A DNA stretch of 64,000 bases from Trichodelitschia bisporula (taxonomy: Eukaryota; Ascomycota; Dothideomycetes; Phaeotrichales; Phaeotrichaceae), in the NCBI GenBank assembly GCA_010356995.1, contig ML996701.1, forward strand, positions 237,678 through 301,677. Reading direction: 5' to 3'. A model generated the notes under the pieces. The model worked only from the letters and a program-made list of their open reading frames with translations, ran no database searches and was not told the origin of the DNA. Positions 11,685-21,928 of this stretch are shown in pieces. The position numbers and the translations under genes are program-made. Every line of letters starts with the position of its first letter. Position 1 is the stretch's first letter.

Positions 11685-13616
11685 ATGAAAAGGAAACTGA
11701 ATGACAACTATGTGCCGGAGGAGCAGCTTGAGCTGGCAACTGAAACACCAGATGTCGCTTTTACCGCGCTCGGATTGGATCCCCGCATCCTTAAAGCGAT
11801 CGTCCGCCAGAAATTCGCGAAGCCGACTCTGGTTCAGTCGCGAGCCATCCCTCTTGCGCTTGAAGGGAAGGACATCGTAGGTATGGGATACTACATCATT
11901 GTTATCACAGTCTCTCTCTAATTATTTGCAGCTCGGTCCAAAACTGGCTCAGGAAAGACCGCAGCCTATGTGCTCCCGATTCTCCAGTCTATCCTGAAGC
12001 TGAAAGCCAGCCCCACGTACAAGAAATGCGTATCTGCGCTTATACTCGTTCCCCGACGAGACTTGGCCAACCAAGTGACGAAGACGGTCGAGTCCTTCGC
12101 GGCGTTTTGCGCGCAGGACATACGGGTGGAGAACCTTACCTGGAAGGAGGACGACAATGTGCAGCGGGCGCGCCTCTCCAACTACCCGGACATCATTGTC
12201 GCAACTCCTGGCCGGGCGGCAGTTCATCTCAACAACTCCGACTTGTCGCTCGAAGGACTTACGCATATTGTTATCGACGAGGCCGATCTAGTGCTCTCTT
12301 ATGAGTACGGACAGGATCTTGATGACATCGCGAAAGCAGTTCCCAAGGGAGCTCAGGCTTTTCTTATGAGCGCGACTCTCAAGGCGGAGGCTGAACTGGA
12401 AAAGCTCAAGGGCTTGTTCTGTCAGAATCCAGTGGTGCTGGAGCTGGATGAAGAGGAGAAGGAGTCCGGAACCGTGACGCAATACACTGTCAAATGCGCC
12501 GAAGATGAAAAGTTCTTGCTGGCATACACCATCTTTATGCTCAAACTGATCAAGGGAAAGACAATCATCTTCGTTGGCGATATCGATCGTTGCTACAGGC
12601 TCAAACTTTTCTTGGAGCAGTTCGGGATTAAGAGCTGCGTTCTGAATTCCGAGCTCCCTGTCAACTCCCGTGTCCACGTTGTGGAACAGTTCAACAAGAA
12701 CGTATACGACATTATCATTGCCACGGATGAGCATGAGGTCCTGGGCGACGAAGAGGGCAACGGAAGCAAAAGGCGGAAGACGGAGCAAGCACCAACTGAC
12801 GATACCGAGCCCACAGAGGATGCCACAACGGAAGATGCACCCGCCGAACCTGAAGCAGACGATGAGGATGCGACGGCGAAGATGCCCAAGAAGGACAAAA
12901 AGGGCATTTCCAAGGCAAAGCAGGATAAGGACTATGGAGTTGCGCGCGGCATCGACTTCAGAAACGTTGCCTGCGTCCTGAATTTTGACCTCCCCACCTC
13001 AAGCAAATCCTACACCCACCGTATCGGCAGAACCGCCCGCGCCGGCAAAACCGGCATGGCGCTTTCGTTTGTGGTCCCCAAGGAGCTTTACCGCAAACAC
13101 AAGCCGACTAGTATCCCGTCTGCAGAACACGACGAAGAGGTGCTCGCTCGGATCACCCGGCACCAAGAGAAGAAGGGCAACGAAATCAAGCCTTACGCCT
13201 TTGACATGAAGAAGCTGGATGGCTTCCGCTACCGTCTGGGTGACGCCCTCCGCGCTGTCACCAACGGCGCCATCCGTGAGGCCCGCCTGCGCGAGCTGCG
13301 GCAGGAGCTCATCAAGAGCGAGAAGCTGAAGCGTCATTTTGAGGAGAACCCGGATGACCTGCGGCATCTAAGACACGACGGCGAGCTTAGGGCGGCGAAG
13401 GTCCAGGCACATATGCGCCATGTGCCGGAGTACCTGCTCCCCGAGGGCGGCAAGAAGGTCGCTCAGGAAGAGATTGGGTTTGTGGGGTTTACAAAAGAAA
13501 GTCAGAATCGGATTCGGAAGGCGAGAGCGATTCATAAGGCTAGGGGGAAAAATAAGCAGGCGGCGGCGCGTAAGGCGAATCCGCTTCAGTCGTTCAAGGC
13601 GAAGGGCCGAAAGTAG
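11685..13616 (+). CDS. dbp9: DEAD-box ATP-dependent RNA helicase, Dbp9/DDX56 type
   Basis: Two exons (11685-11880, 11932-13616) around a 51-nt intron give 626 aa. The first exon holds the Q-motif region; motif I is SKTGSGKT (residues 68-75) right after the splice. ATPGR motif, DEAD at 181-184, SAT at 212-214 and [10 protein letters not shown] (motif VI) are intact. Motif Ia reads VPRRDLA instead of the usual PTRELA pattern. An acidic and Lys-rich insertion sits between motifs IV and V, as in other Dbp9 proteins, and the C-terminal tail is basic, as expected for a nucleolar protein. Dbp9 acts in 60S ribosomal subunit assembly. The start at MKRKLNDNY was chosen because it begins the conserved N-terminus; the upstream in-frame stretch looks like leader. 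Confidence 0.93.
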
Positions 13617-13850
13617 GTTACAGCAGGTATCACTTTCAATCGGATAGCGGGGGATATTGGATAGACAAACTGTGCACATGAAGACATTGATTCAAGCGCA
13701 ATGGAGCACGTAGTGAGTTGATCTTGCCGTGAAATGGTACTATTGATTCATCCGCCCATTACTTGATTTTCCACACCACGACAGCTCAGTCATAACAAAT
13801 AAATTACATAGATCCAGAGTGATGTACATATGCTTTCTTTCAGGGATATC

Positions 13851-15301
13851 TCACTTCCCTAGCATCTCCTCTACATCAGCATCGATTTCCCCCATGGATG
13901 TATCGTCGGCAAATGCGTCCAACTCGTCAGTGTTAGCGCTGTGAATCTTCCGCCGCTTCCCCTCCGGTTCGACTGAAGCCCCATTCGACTCTGGCGACAA
14001 ATGACGGCCTTGGCCAACACCACCGTTCGACACATATGCTCCGATTCCGGGAACGAACGAGTCGGGAAGTTCGTTATACGGCGGTGGAGCCGGCTCGAAA
14101 AACGTGTTCGGCTGCTCCTGCACGACGTCAGCACCGGTGGTGGTGACGAAGCCCTTCGGTGTGCCGACAGGCGTGAGGCTCTCAACCGGTGGAGGGGTAA
14201 GCGGCTCAGTATCGGGGCGTTCAGGTTCTTCGAGGCCCGGATGTTCGGCAGAGAGTCCACGCATGATGCTGTTTTCAATCTCACGCCGCTTCTCTTCTGC
14301 ATTAGTAGCCTGCACTGCAATTTCAGCTGCCTTGGCCTCGTCCCGTTGCAAGCTCTCCTTTTGCTGGTGCACTAGCCTCTCCAGCCCGTCGAGAAGTGCC
14401 CTGCGTGCCTTGATGCTCTCTGCGACGGCACCCTCAGCGTTAGCGAGGGTCTTGATGAGAGCACTCAGTCGGGCAGCGTGGACAGGTGGCGTCGGTACTG
14501 GGGCGTTGGGATCCATCTGTCTCATGTACTCCGACTGGGCATTCGTGACAGCAGGCTTAGCGAGAACCTCGGCCTTTGTGAGAGAAGCATGCGCGTTGAC
14601 AGCAGGTTGGAAGTCGGGTGGGACAGAGCTCGCACTGGCTGCAAAAAGTGAGCCACCGAGCGCAGCTTTTTTTCCGGTACTTCGACTACGATCGATTTCT
14701 GCGTAAGACAGCTGTCAGCAAATGCTGCATGAACCAGGCTGAGGAGTGTCTTACCATCAAGGCGCGCTTCGATATTCTGCTGTACGCTGAAGTCAAAGAT
14801 GTGACGGCTCCGGAGCACTTCAATGACCCTCCTGATCTTCTGCTGGACGTCCATGGAAGCTCCCTTGTAGGCGGCGGCGATGCCCTCGGCGATGATCTGA
14901 CCGCGTTAGCGCAAACCGCTTTGTGGAAGCATAGAACATGGCACTTACAGGGGAGAATGCGCGGATGAAGTCCTCCTTCTTACGAGCCTTAGACTGCTGA
15001 CACACTTCTGTTGCGATGTCAGTATCTGTTGAGCATCATCGCAAGGCAAAGGAAGTACCGTTCGCAAGATAGACGAGATTCAGTCGCTTTGACGCATGGG
15101 AATCTTTCATCTTCTCAAGCCAGATCTGAGCGGTTCTATCGGCATAGCGCCTTTTATAAGGTCAGCGAATGCTCCAGCACCGTATCGAGGACGCCAGCAA
15201 TACCGATGGAACATAACCCATTGGGAAACCGTAACGATGGCTTCTTGGGTGTCATTCAGGGCAGATAGCTTTGCCTTGACGGCATCGTCGGTATACGACA
15301 T
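13851..15301 (-). CDS. rtt103: RNA polymerase II CTD-interacting protein, Rtt103/RPRD type
   Basis: Five exons (15301-15204, 15150-15059, 15007-14949, 14896-14755, 14698-13851) with introns of 53, 51, 52 and 56 nt encode 412 aa. The N-terminal 130 residues form a CTD-interacting domain: start MSYTDDAVKAKLSAL, then QEAIVTVSQWVMFHR, WLEKMKDS, KRLNLVYLANEV and RRVIEVLRSRHIF. This domain binds Ser2-phosphorylated CTD repeats; Rtt103 recruits the Rat1 torpedo nuclease to terminate transcription. A helical stretch near residues 200-270 corresponds to the coiled coil of RPRD/Rtt103 proteins. The C-terminal third is Pro/Glu-rich and disordered, with a basic KRRK that may be a nuclear signal. It is transcribed divergently from clathrin light chain across about 370 bp. 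Confidence 0.9.
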
Positions 15302-15669
15302 GTTGGGAAAGAGGTCGTGATGAAAGAATTGGTAGGCAAACGAGATGCTGAGGTTGGGAGAGCTAGCGCGCGCAAGCGGTCGGCATCCTTTAAAAGGTGC
15401 AGTTTGCCAGGCACAGTACAATGCCTCTCAAACAATGAAAGACGAAAGCACGACCAGCTGTTCTTGGCTTTAAGGGTGGCCCGTGCCCACCGCAAACCTC
15501 CGTACGAGCCCCGTTACCTGTGTTGAATGGCTATCACCACCGACACCACCATTTCCCACTGCGCTCCATCTCCACACTCCTTTTACAACGATCTACTCGG
15601 CCTTTTCCTCCTACTGCTCCTCCCCTTCCCGAACCGCTCACCAGAATCCAACCACACCTTCCCGTCATC
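15302..15669. promoter_or_regulatory. Shared divergent promoter rtt103/clc1
   Basis: The 368 bp between the two outward start codons must hold both promoters and leaders. The right half, about 15530-15660, is strongly pyrimidine-rich on the + strand, typical of the region just before transcription start in filamentous fungi. No clear TATA box. Confidence 0.5.
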
Positions 15670-16528
15670 ATGGCGGAGCGCTTCCCCTCGCTCGAGGAAA
15701 TTGATGCCGGTAAGTACACATATCTCAGCTCATCTAGCTTCCATCGCTAATTAGTACTCCGTTGCAGGTCAGACGGAAGTACACGACATTGGTGCTGGTA
15801 CGGGTAATGCCACTAGCTTCCTCGACCGTGAGCGCGCGCTCTTAGGCGACGATGCCGATCAGTTCGCGACACCAAACGACAATCTGGCCTCAGTTGAGGA
15901 CGCTGGCGACGACGACCTGTTAGGCGGAGGCGCCAGCTATGACACCGCTAACGAGGAGATGTCTGGCTTTGAGAGCGCTTTTCCGGCGATAGATACCACC
16001 AACGACGTAAGCACCAGCGCATCCACACATGCTCAGTGTTTGCCCCTAACTCCGTGCTAGCACATGGCACCCGGCGGCACAATCACTGGCTCGGCCTTCC
16101 TTCCCGGCGGTCCCATCCCCACGTCATACCCGCCGCCTTCGTTCGCCGAGCCCGAGGAGGAGCCCGATGTCATCCGTGAATGGCGCGAGCGTCGCGCCCT
16201 CGCCATCCAGCACCGCGATGAGATCTCGGCCGAGCGCAAGGCGCAGACAGTCAACGAGGCTCAGCAGGCCATTGACGACTTCTATGAGGCTTACAATGAC
16301 AAAAAGGACAAGCACGTTGCGCAAGCTCGCCAGGAGGCTGAAGAGTTCCTCAACTCCCGCGATGACACCACAGCTGGTGGCACAAGCTGGGAGCGCATCG
16401 CGAAGCTTGTCGACCTCAGCGGCAAGGGTGTCAAGGGTGGTGCTGCCGGTGGGGGTAAGGAGCGCTTCCGGGAGCTGCTCCTCAGCCTGCGCAAGGACGA
16501 GAATGCACCGGGCGCTTCGGGCTACTAA
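15670..16528 (+). CDS. clc1: Clathrin light chain
   Basis: Three exons (15670-15709, 15768-16006, 16061-16528) with introns of 58 and 54 nt encode 248 aa. The very short first exon gives MAERFPSLEEIDAG, the usual opening of fungal light chains. It is followed by an acidic segment (DDDLLGG, FESAFPAID), then a helical heavy-chain-binding region with EPDVIREWRERRALAIQ, a charged coiled coil, and the C-terminal block TSWERIAKLVDLS followed by KERFRELLLSLRKDE. These are hallmarks of clathrin light chain, which regulates coat assembly on Golgi and endocytic vesicles. Length is normal for the family and all three exons are in frame. Confidence 0.95.
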
Positions 16529-17299
16529 TCGGTTGGCTCATATCAGACTGAAGGACTGATCCGGGCGACTTCGCAATGACATTGGTACAATCGGCTTTTT
16601 CACTGCTTGTTAGGGTATAGGCCTCGGAGCTCATGGCGTTGCGTCTTTATACATCGGGGAAGCGAGAAAATCCGGTTGTTTGATTGCAGGGACATGTGCA
16701 TTGATCTTTCGTGAGGATAGCTATGTAGTATCTGTCCTTGTGTCGTCTTCAGTGATGTACGTGATTGTTGGGGTACCTGACAGAACGGCATCCGATGACG
16801 TAGTGAACAACAAATCTTCGCGACGGTTTTATTGAAACTGTCCACCATGGTGTAGCTACTGATGACTTCTGACAGGTGTCATCTCAAGTTTACAAAGCTG
16901 TTCGCGACGTGGCGACCCCCACAGGGTTTATCCCGTGACATTGCCCTCTTTCAACTTCGGCTTGCCACTTGCCGGTCGCGGATCCCGAACTTTTTAACTC
17001 GGTAAAATGCTTCATCTTCGGTATGGTCTAATAGCGTGAGTGCGTCGCAGAGTGATAAGTCTCCGTTTTCATTCACTCAAATCTCCCTAGATATATCATC
17101 CTACCGGTCCAGATGGATTTGAGGAGAGATATCTAGACCCTGGTCCGCATTCCGTCATCGACTGAATATCATCGCCGCCCCGCACGCATTGTGACATCGC
17201 ATCAGAGTTGGATGTCAACAGCAACTCTTCAGAGTTGACTTTCTTCGTACAACACAATCTAGCATCCCAGTCGCATCGCTGCCATTGCAAAGAACAATC
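16529..17299. other. Intergenic, no supported gene
   Basis: This 770-bp stretch has only short frames in low-coding sequence. It contains the 3' side of clathrin light chain and the promoter of the EthD-hydrolase gene. Confidence 0.5.
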
Positions 17300-18991
17300 A
17301 TGGCGCCTACTCCCGGGATCTTGTATGTGACAATGGCCCCCCACGCAACCCTGCCTCCAGCCCAGTTCCATGACTGGTATCAGAACGAGCATGGTCCGGG
17401 ACGCCTACGACTACCTCACATCTTCCTTAACGGCTTCCGATACCGCCTTGATTCATCGCAAAAGGATCCATCGGAAGAGCAGCCGGAATGGATGGCCATC
17501 TACGACGTCACGGACATGGCCTACATGCTGTCCGAGGAGTACACCCGGCTGCGGAAGTCACCGGTCCAAAGCCAGCGTGAGCGCGATACCATGAAACAAA
17601 TCAAGGTGGACCGGAAATTCTATGATCTCGTCCACGAGAGCCGGGGCGACGGGTTCAAGGCGCTGGAAGACGTCGCCTTGGAGGGGAATGAAGGAAATCT
17701 GATCGTGGCCGTGATCAACACGCTACAAGAACCAGGCGGCCGCGCCGAACTGCAGAAGTGGTACGAGGAGGAACACATCCCGCTGCTGGCGAAGGTGCCC
17801 GGCTGGCGCCGCTCCCGCGTCTTCACCTCCAGCACCGTCGAGGAAAAGCGAGCCGGCTACTTCGAGTTCCTAGTCCTGCATGAGTACGACCCTCAGAGCA
17901 ACGGGCTGGATGGCCCCGAGTTCAAAGCCGCTGTTGGCACGCCCTGGCGCCAGCGCATTTTTGACACAGTCATCAAGACGAAGAAACGCACTGTCTACAA
18001 CCTCGCCTATACCTTTGGTCCGGCGCCGCGTGATCTGGCCTCTCTCACTGATCTGGCCACCGCACCGCTGACCTTTGCCGAAAACCGGACGCGCACGTAT
18101 CCGGCCCGCGATGGCAGCCCAGCGGCTATCGAGTCCTACGTCATCACACCCGACGGGTGTCTGTTGCCCTACCGGCTGGAGGGGTACACGACGGACCCAC
18201 AAGCGCCCCTATTGGTGCTCATCAATTCCGTGCTCGTGGAATACGGCATCTGGGATGGGTTCATCCGGGCCTTCTTCGCTCGGCCCGAGAACCGCAAGTT
18301 CCGCGTCGTGCGGTACAACGCCCGTGGCCGATCTGCAAATTGCGGACTCGAGGGCGATAATGTCACGGTTGATTTACTCGCCCGCGATGTCACGAGCTTG
18401 CTGGATGCGCTGCGGGTGCTTAGGGCGGCTGGAGTGATTGGCGTGTCTCTGGGGGGTGCGACGAGCTTGAATGTTGCGCTCAAGTACCCGGAACGTGTGG
18501 CTGTATTCGTTGCGTGTGATACCAATGCTGCGGCTCCGGAGGGCAATCCCAAGGCGTGGGGCGAACGGATTGCACTGGCTGAGAGTGAGCAGGCGGTTTC
18601 AACGGCGGGGGAGAGGGTGGTCGGGGGGAAACTGGCGGAGATTACCACGAAGCGGTGGTTTGTGGATGAGAGCTACGATGGCGGTAAGAAGGAGAAGGAG
18701 TGCTGGAGGATTAATGAGATGGTGAAGAACAACAGTCTTGAGGGTTTTAAGAAGGGGGTAAAGGCGCTTTATAAGTACGATTTCAGGGACGATATGAAGG
18801 CTGGGAAGGTCAAGGGTGCATTTATGGTTGGTGGGAGGGATGGTGTCCTGCCCAAGGCCATGGTTGGCATGAAAGACGGGTATGCGGATGGGACGTCGTG
18901 GTTCGTGATCATTGACAATGCTGGTCATCTTCCAATGGTGGAGAAGCCGGAGCTGTTTGCAGACGCTATCACGATATTTTTGGCGGAGTAG
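17300..18991 (+). CDS. Tandem EthD-like domains fused to an alpha/beta hydrolase
   Basis: Intronless, 563 aa. The start is the ATG at 17300. Residues about 5-115 and 135-240 are two copies of an EthD/dimeric alpha-beta-barrel-like fold: both have a W-Y-(Q/E)-x-E-H signature (DWYQNEHGPGR and KWYEEEHIPLL), then a G-(F/W)-R-x-x-R strand, and an E-F/W-strand region. From about residue 280 an alpha/beta hydrolase follows, with nucleophile elbow GVSLGG (Ser383), a likely acid in GGRDGVLP and the catalytic His in NAGHLPMVEKPE. The hydrolase part resembles 3-oxoadipate enol-lactonase (PcaD-like) enzymes. EthD-type barrels often handle aromatic or quinone-like substrates, so a two-step aromatic degradation enzyme is a reasonable inference, but the substrate is unknown. 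No signal peptide or peroxisomal tail; probably cytosolic. The catalytic set appears intact. Confidence 0.85.
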   Translation: MAPTPGILYVTMAPHATLPPAQFHDWYQNEHGPGRLRLPHIFLNGFRYRLDSSQKDPSEEQPEWMAIYDVTDMAYMLSEEYTRLRKSPVQSQRERDTMKQIKVDRKFYDLVHESRGDGFKALEDVALEGNEGNLIVAVINTLQEPGGRAELQKWYEEEHIPLLAKVPGWRRSRVFTSSTVEEKRAGYFEFLVLHEYDPQSNGLDGPEFKAAVGTPWRQRIFDTVIKTKKRTVYNLAYTFGPAPRDLASLTDLATAPLTFAENRTRTYPARDGSPAAIESYVITPDGCLLPYRLEGYTTDPQAPLLVLINSVLVEYGIWDGFIRAFFARPENRKFRVVRYNARGRSANCGLEGDNVTVDLLARDVTSLLDALRVLRAAGVIGVSLGGATSLNVALKYPERVAVFVACDTNAAAPEGNPKAWGERIALAESEQAVSTAGERVVGGKLAEITTKRWFVDESYDGGKKEKECWRINEMVKNNSLEGFKKGVKALYKYDFRDDMKAGKVKGAFMVGGRDGVLPKAMVGMKDGYADGTSWFVIIDNAGHLPMVEKPELFADAITIFLAE

Positions 18992-21928
18992 ATATGTTCA
19001 TTAGGGTTGATAGTCGATATCTTGACGACTGGCTGACTCGATTGCTGGAGTTGACGTCGAGATGTGAGCGTCGTGATATCTCAACCCCACATATTAGCCG
19101 CAAATGCAGTTGAAATCGGCGATATGATACGTAAATTTGGCATCAATGTGATTCGATGAAGACAGTAGACCAGTGTTCGGCAACCCTTGAGCGTACGCAG
19201 TAGAAGCATTCTTATCGGAGCATCCAAGGCGTATCAGGCAACTCAGGGTCGCTTGCGGCTAACCAGTACTGGAAGCTCTCGCAGTGCGTATGTACGGTCC
19301 TGCACCTTAATTGATCAATCAGGGAGCGTGCTTGCAATTCAAGAAGCCGATGTTACAAGATGATAGGGCGTTCGCGAAGCATGTGAGACGAGAGAAGGGA
19401 GTTGACAGTCGAGAGTGCGTCCTGCTTGGAAGGGATGCCAGATATGATGCAGCCCATGTCTGCGTCTCCTCATTCACAACGCGAAGAGAACGGGAACATT
19501 GAAGCTCCAGACTTTCAGGCGAGATGACATTGAGCACATTGATGAATATCTGAGCCAATTGGACCAGACGAGGAGTGTTTACTCCCTCCACATAGAGTGT
19601 TTCGACAAGCAATACGCTCGTTGTCCGGACGCGTAGAATCCGGAGGCGAACATTCAGTAGTCGATCGGTACCCTACCGTAATCGCATGGTCCGCGGACAT
19701 CACCAGGCAAACGATCGGCACGCTCAATCAGCTCCCAGGAGCCGGCAGGCCACCCATCAAGACCCAAGGCCACACTGAGCCGAAGCTGACGTGAAGTTCA
19801 CAACCAACAGCGCCCCAGACGCGCAAGGCTGCGCGGAGAAGCGCGGCATTTCCAGCCCCAGCCTCGGAGCATCATCCCGCCGGCTGGGCTCCGGGCCAAT
19901 AAACACGTGTTTGAGGAGCAGCAGCAGATCAGCCTTCCTCGGTCTTGATTGCTTCAGCGATCCATCAGCTTGCACCGCGTGCGATTAATGGGGGTGGTTG
20001 GGGACCGGGACGAGGCCGTGTGTTGTTGTCTTGGGAGGCTGGGGGACTAGCCGAATAGGGCGAGTGACAGGGATCAGCGCGCTTGCCCCTGGTCGAGTGG
20101 CGAGACGCGTCCGACGTCGAGACATGGGGGCGCTGGTGCTGGGGACGTCTGGCACTGGCCCACGGTGCGCCGCGGTAACTCAAGATGCAGTCAACGAGGC
20201 GTGTCAGCGAGTTATGAGTTGCGGCAGTGCGTCTCAGGCCCGGCCGGGGCGTAAAGGGCGTAGGTTCCGTCGTAATGTGCGGGGCAGGACGCTTGCAACA
20301 CGGCGAGCTACGCCGGTAGACGCCGGGAAAGAATAGGCCAAGAGGGATGATCCTGAGCTCTGGCAGCTAACATGTCAAAACAAACAGATGGGAATCGCAC
20401 GATCCGCCCTTGTTACACGCTTAACCACGGGTGGCAGCGCGTGCGGTCTCTCGGAAGCAAACAGAACAGATGCAACAGGGATCTGACCGAGCTGCAGCAG
20501 CGCCTCCCGGCAGACGCGGACAAGGGGGGGGAGCGCTGTAGTCAATTACCAGTAGGACGCCTCGGCCGTTGCTATGCAGCTAGCTTTGTTGACGAATGGG
20601 ATCCCGGCTGGTGATAGCTTCTCACAGACCACAGCCGGCCAGAGCTTTCCCCGGTCAAGAGCTTTGACGCCAATCAAAATAGGGGAGGCTGGTGGCGCTC
20701 ATTCAGTGCAACAACAGGACAGCTGAGAAGCGACGGAACCATCACAGCCCCAAGCCAATTGACGCCGTCCACGAAAGGCGACACGGCGCGGCCGAAAAAG
20801 AAGATGGCTGGGAGAGCCCAGAGGAGCGGAGAATTGATGAAGACTTGGAGAGTGGGGTGCGGGAACAGCGGTAATTGACTGGATGGAAAAGAAGCTTCGA
20901 CCAGAGCTTCAAAGCGGAACGACGCGGAGGGAATTACGGTAGCCGGAGCAGGCGATATTATTATGAACGACCCCAGCCCCCCCATTCTTCCCCACTCTCC
21001 CAGGCTTCGGCTTCAACCCCCCCTTTAACAGTTCAGTCTCACTCTCACGTTTCATCGACATGTGCAGGATGGCGGGGGAAGAAGGGAAAAGGGCTTATGC
21101 CGCATCTCTATTGCTTCATGTTCTTGTTCCCCCTTCCCCGGCCCCCCAGATATCATGGCTCTGCTCATCTAAATTGAAAGGCCGGGAAACGCAAGGTCGT
21201 CAACAAACAACAAAGCAACAAGCGGCGGCGACGGGATGGAATTGGTGGACAAACAATGGAATCGGTTCGCGACTCCAATCCCATGTGCTTCCCAGCAAGG
21301 GAGTAGATATTAGATCCAACGTAGTGCGTAGACGAGCCCGAGAGAGTGAGCAAAAGACTCGGCAAAAACGCCAAAAAGCCCGCAAGAGAGCCAAATGAAG
21401 CCAAAGCTATCAGCAAGGCCCCACGGCGCTATGCCTGAACGGTGATGCGTCAAAACAGTGATTGCGAGACGCGCCGTGCCATAAGAAACGCCAGCCCCGT
21501 TTCGCCCCAGCTGGGACCCACTTTCTCTTTCCCGCCTCCCACCATTTCCCCTCCCATCAACACTTGTCCTGCATATTCCACTACCCCCCAAAGTGCATAA
21601 CCCCCTCTGTTCCAATCCAATCCAAACCTCAAATCATAACACAACTTTCCTGCACCTCTAAACCTTCCATCAATTGGCAGCTATTTGAACCGCGTTTCCC
21701 AGCAAAGCAACAACACCATCCCGCATTTACCCCTCACTCCAACAACCCCCCAAACCAAACAAACCTGGCGCCGACATCTCTGGTTTATCTCTCTTTCATT
21801 CTCTTCAAGAGATCTTCTTAGGCAATCCTCTTCTCAAGGAGCCAAGAAGTTCTTTCTTGTCTTCCTCTTGATCTGTTCCCGAACGGCTCGAGGGGTTTTC
21901 AAGAAGGAACGCCGCGACTCCAGACAAC
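18992..21928. other. Gene-poor 2.9-kb stretch upstream of hex1
   Basis: No frame here looks like a protein and none joins into a spliced model. The right third becomes pyrimidine-rich (about 21480-21860), typical of a leader and transcription-start zone for the highly expressed HEX1 gene. The last ATG on the + strand before the hex1 start is at 21445 and its frame closes after about 43 codons. No tRNA or obvious transposon remnant was recognised. Confidence 0.5.

Noticed and set aside
21445-21575. ATG at 21445 as the HEX1 long-form start
   Set aside because: Its frame closes at a TAA after about 43 codons and no splice pair clearly links it to the HEX1 frame.
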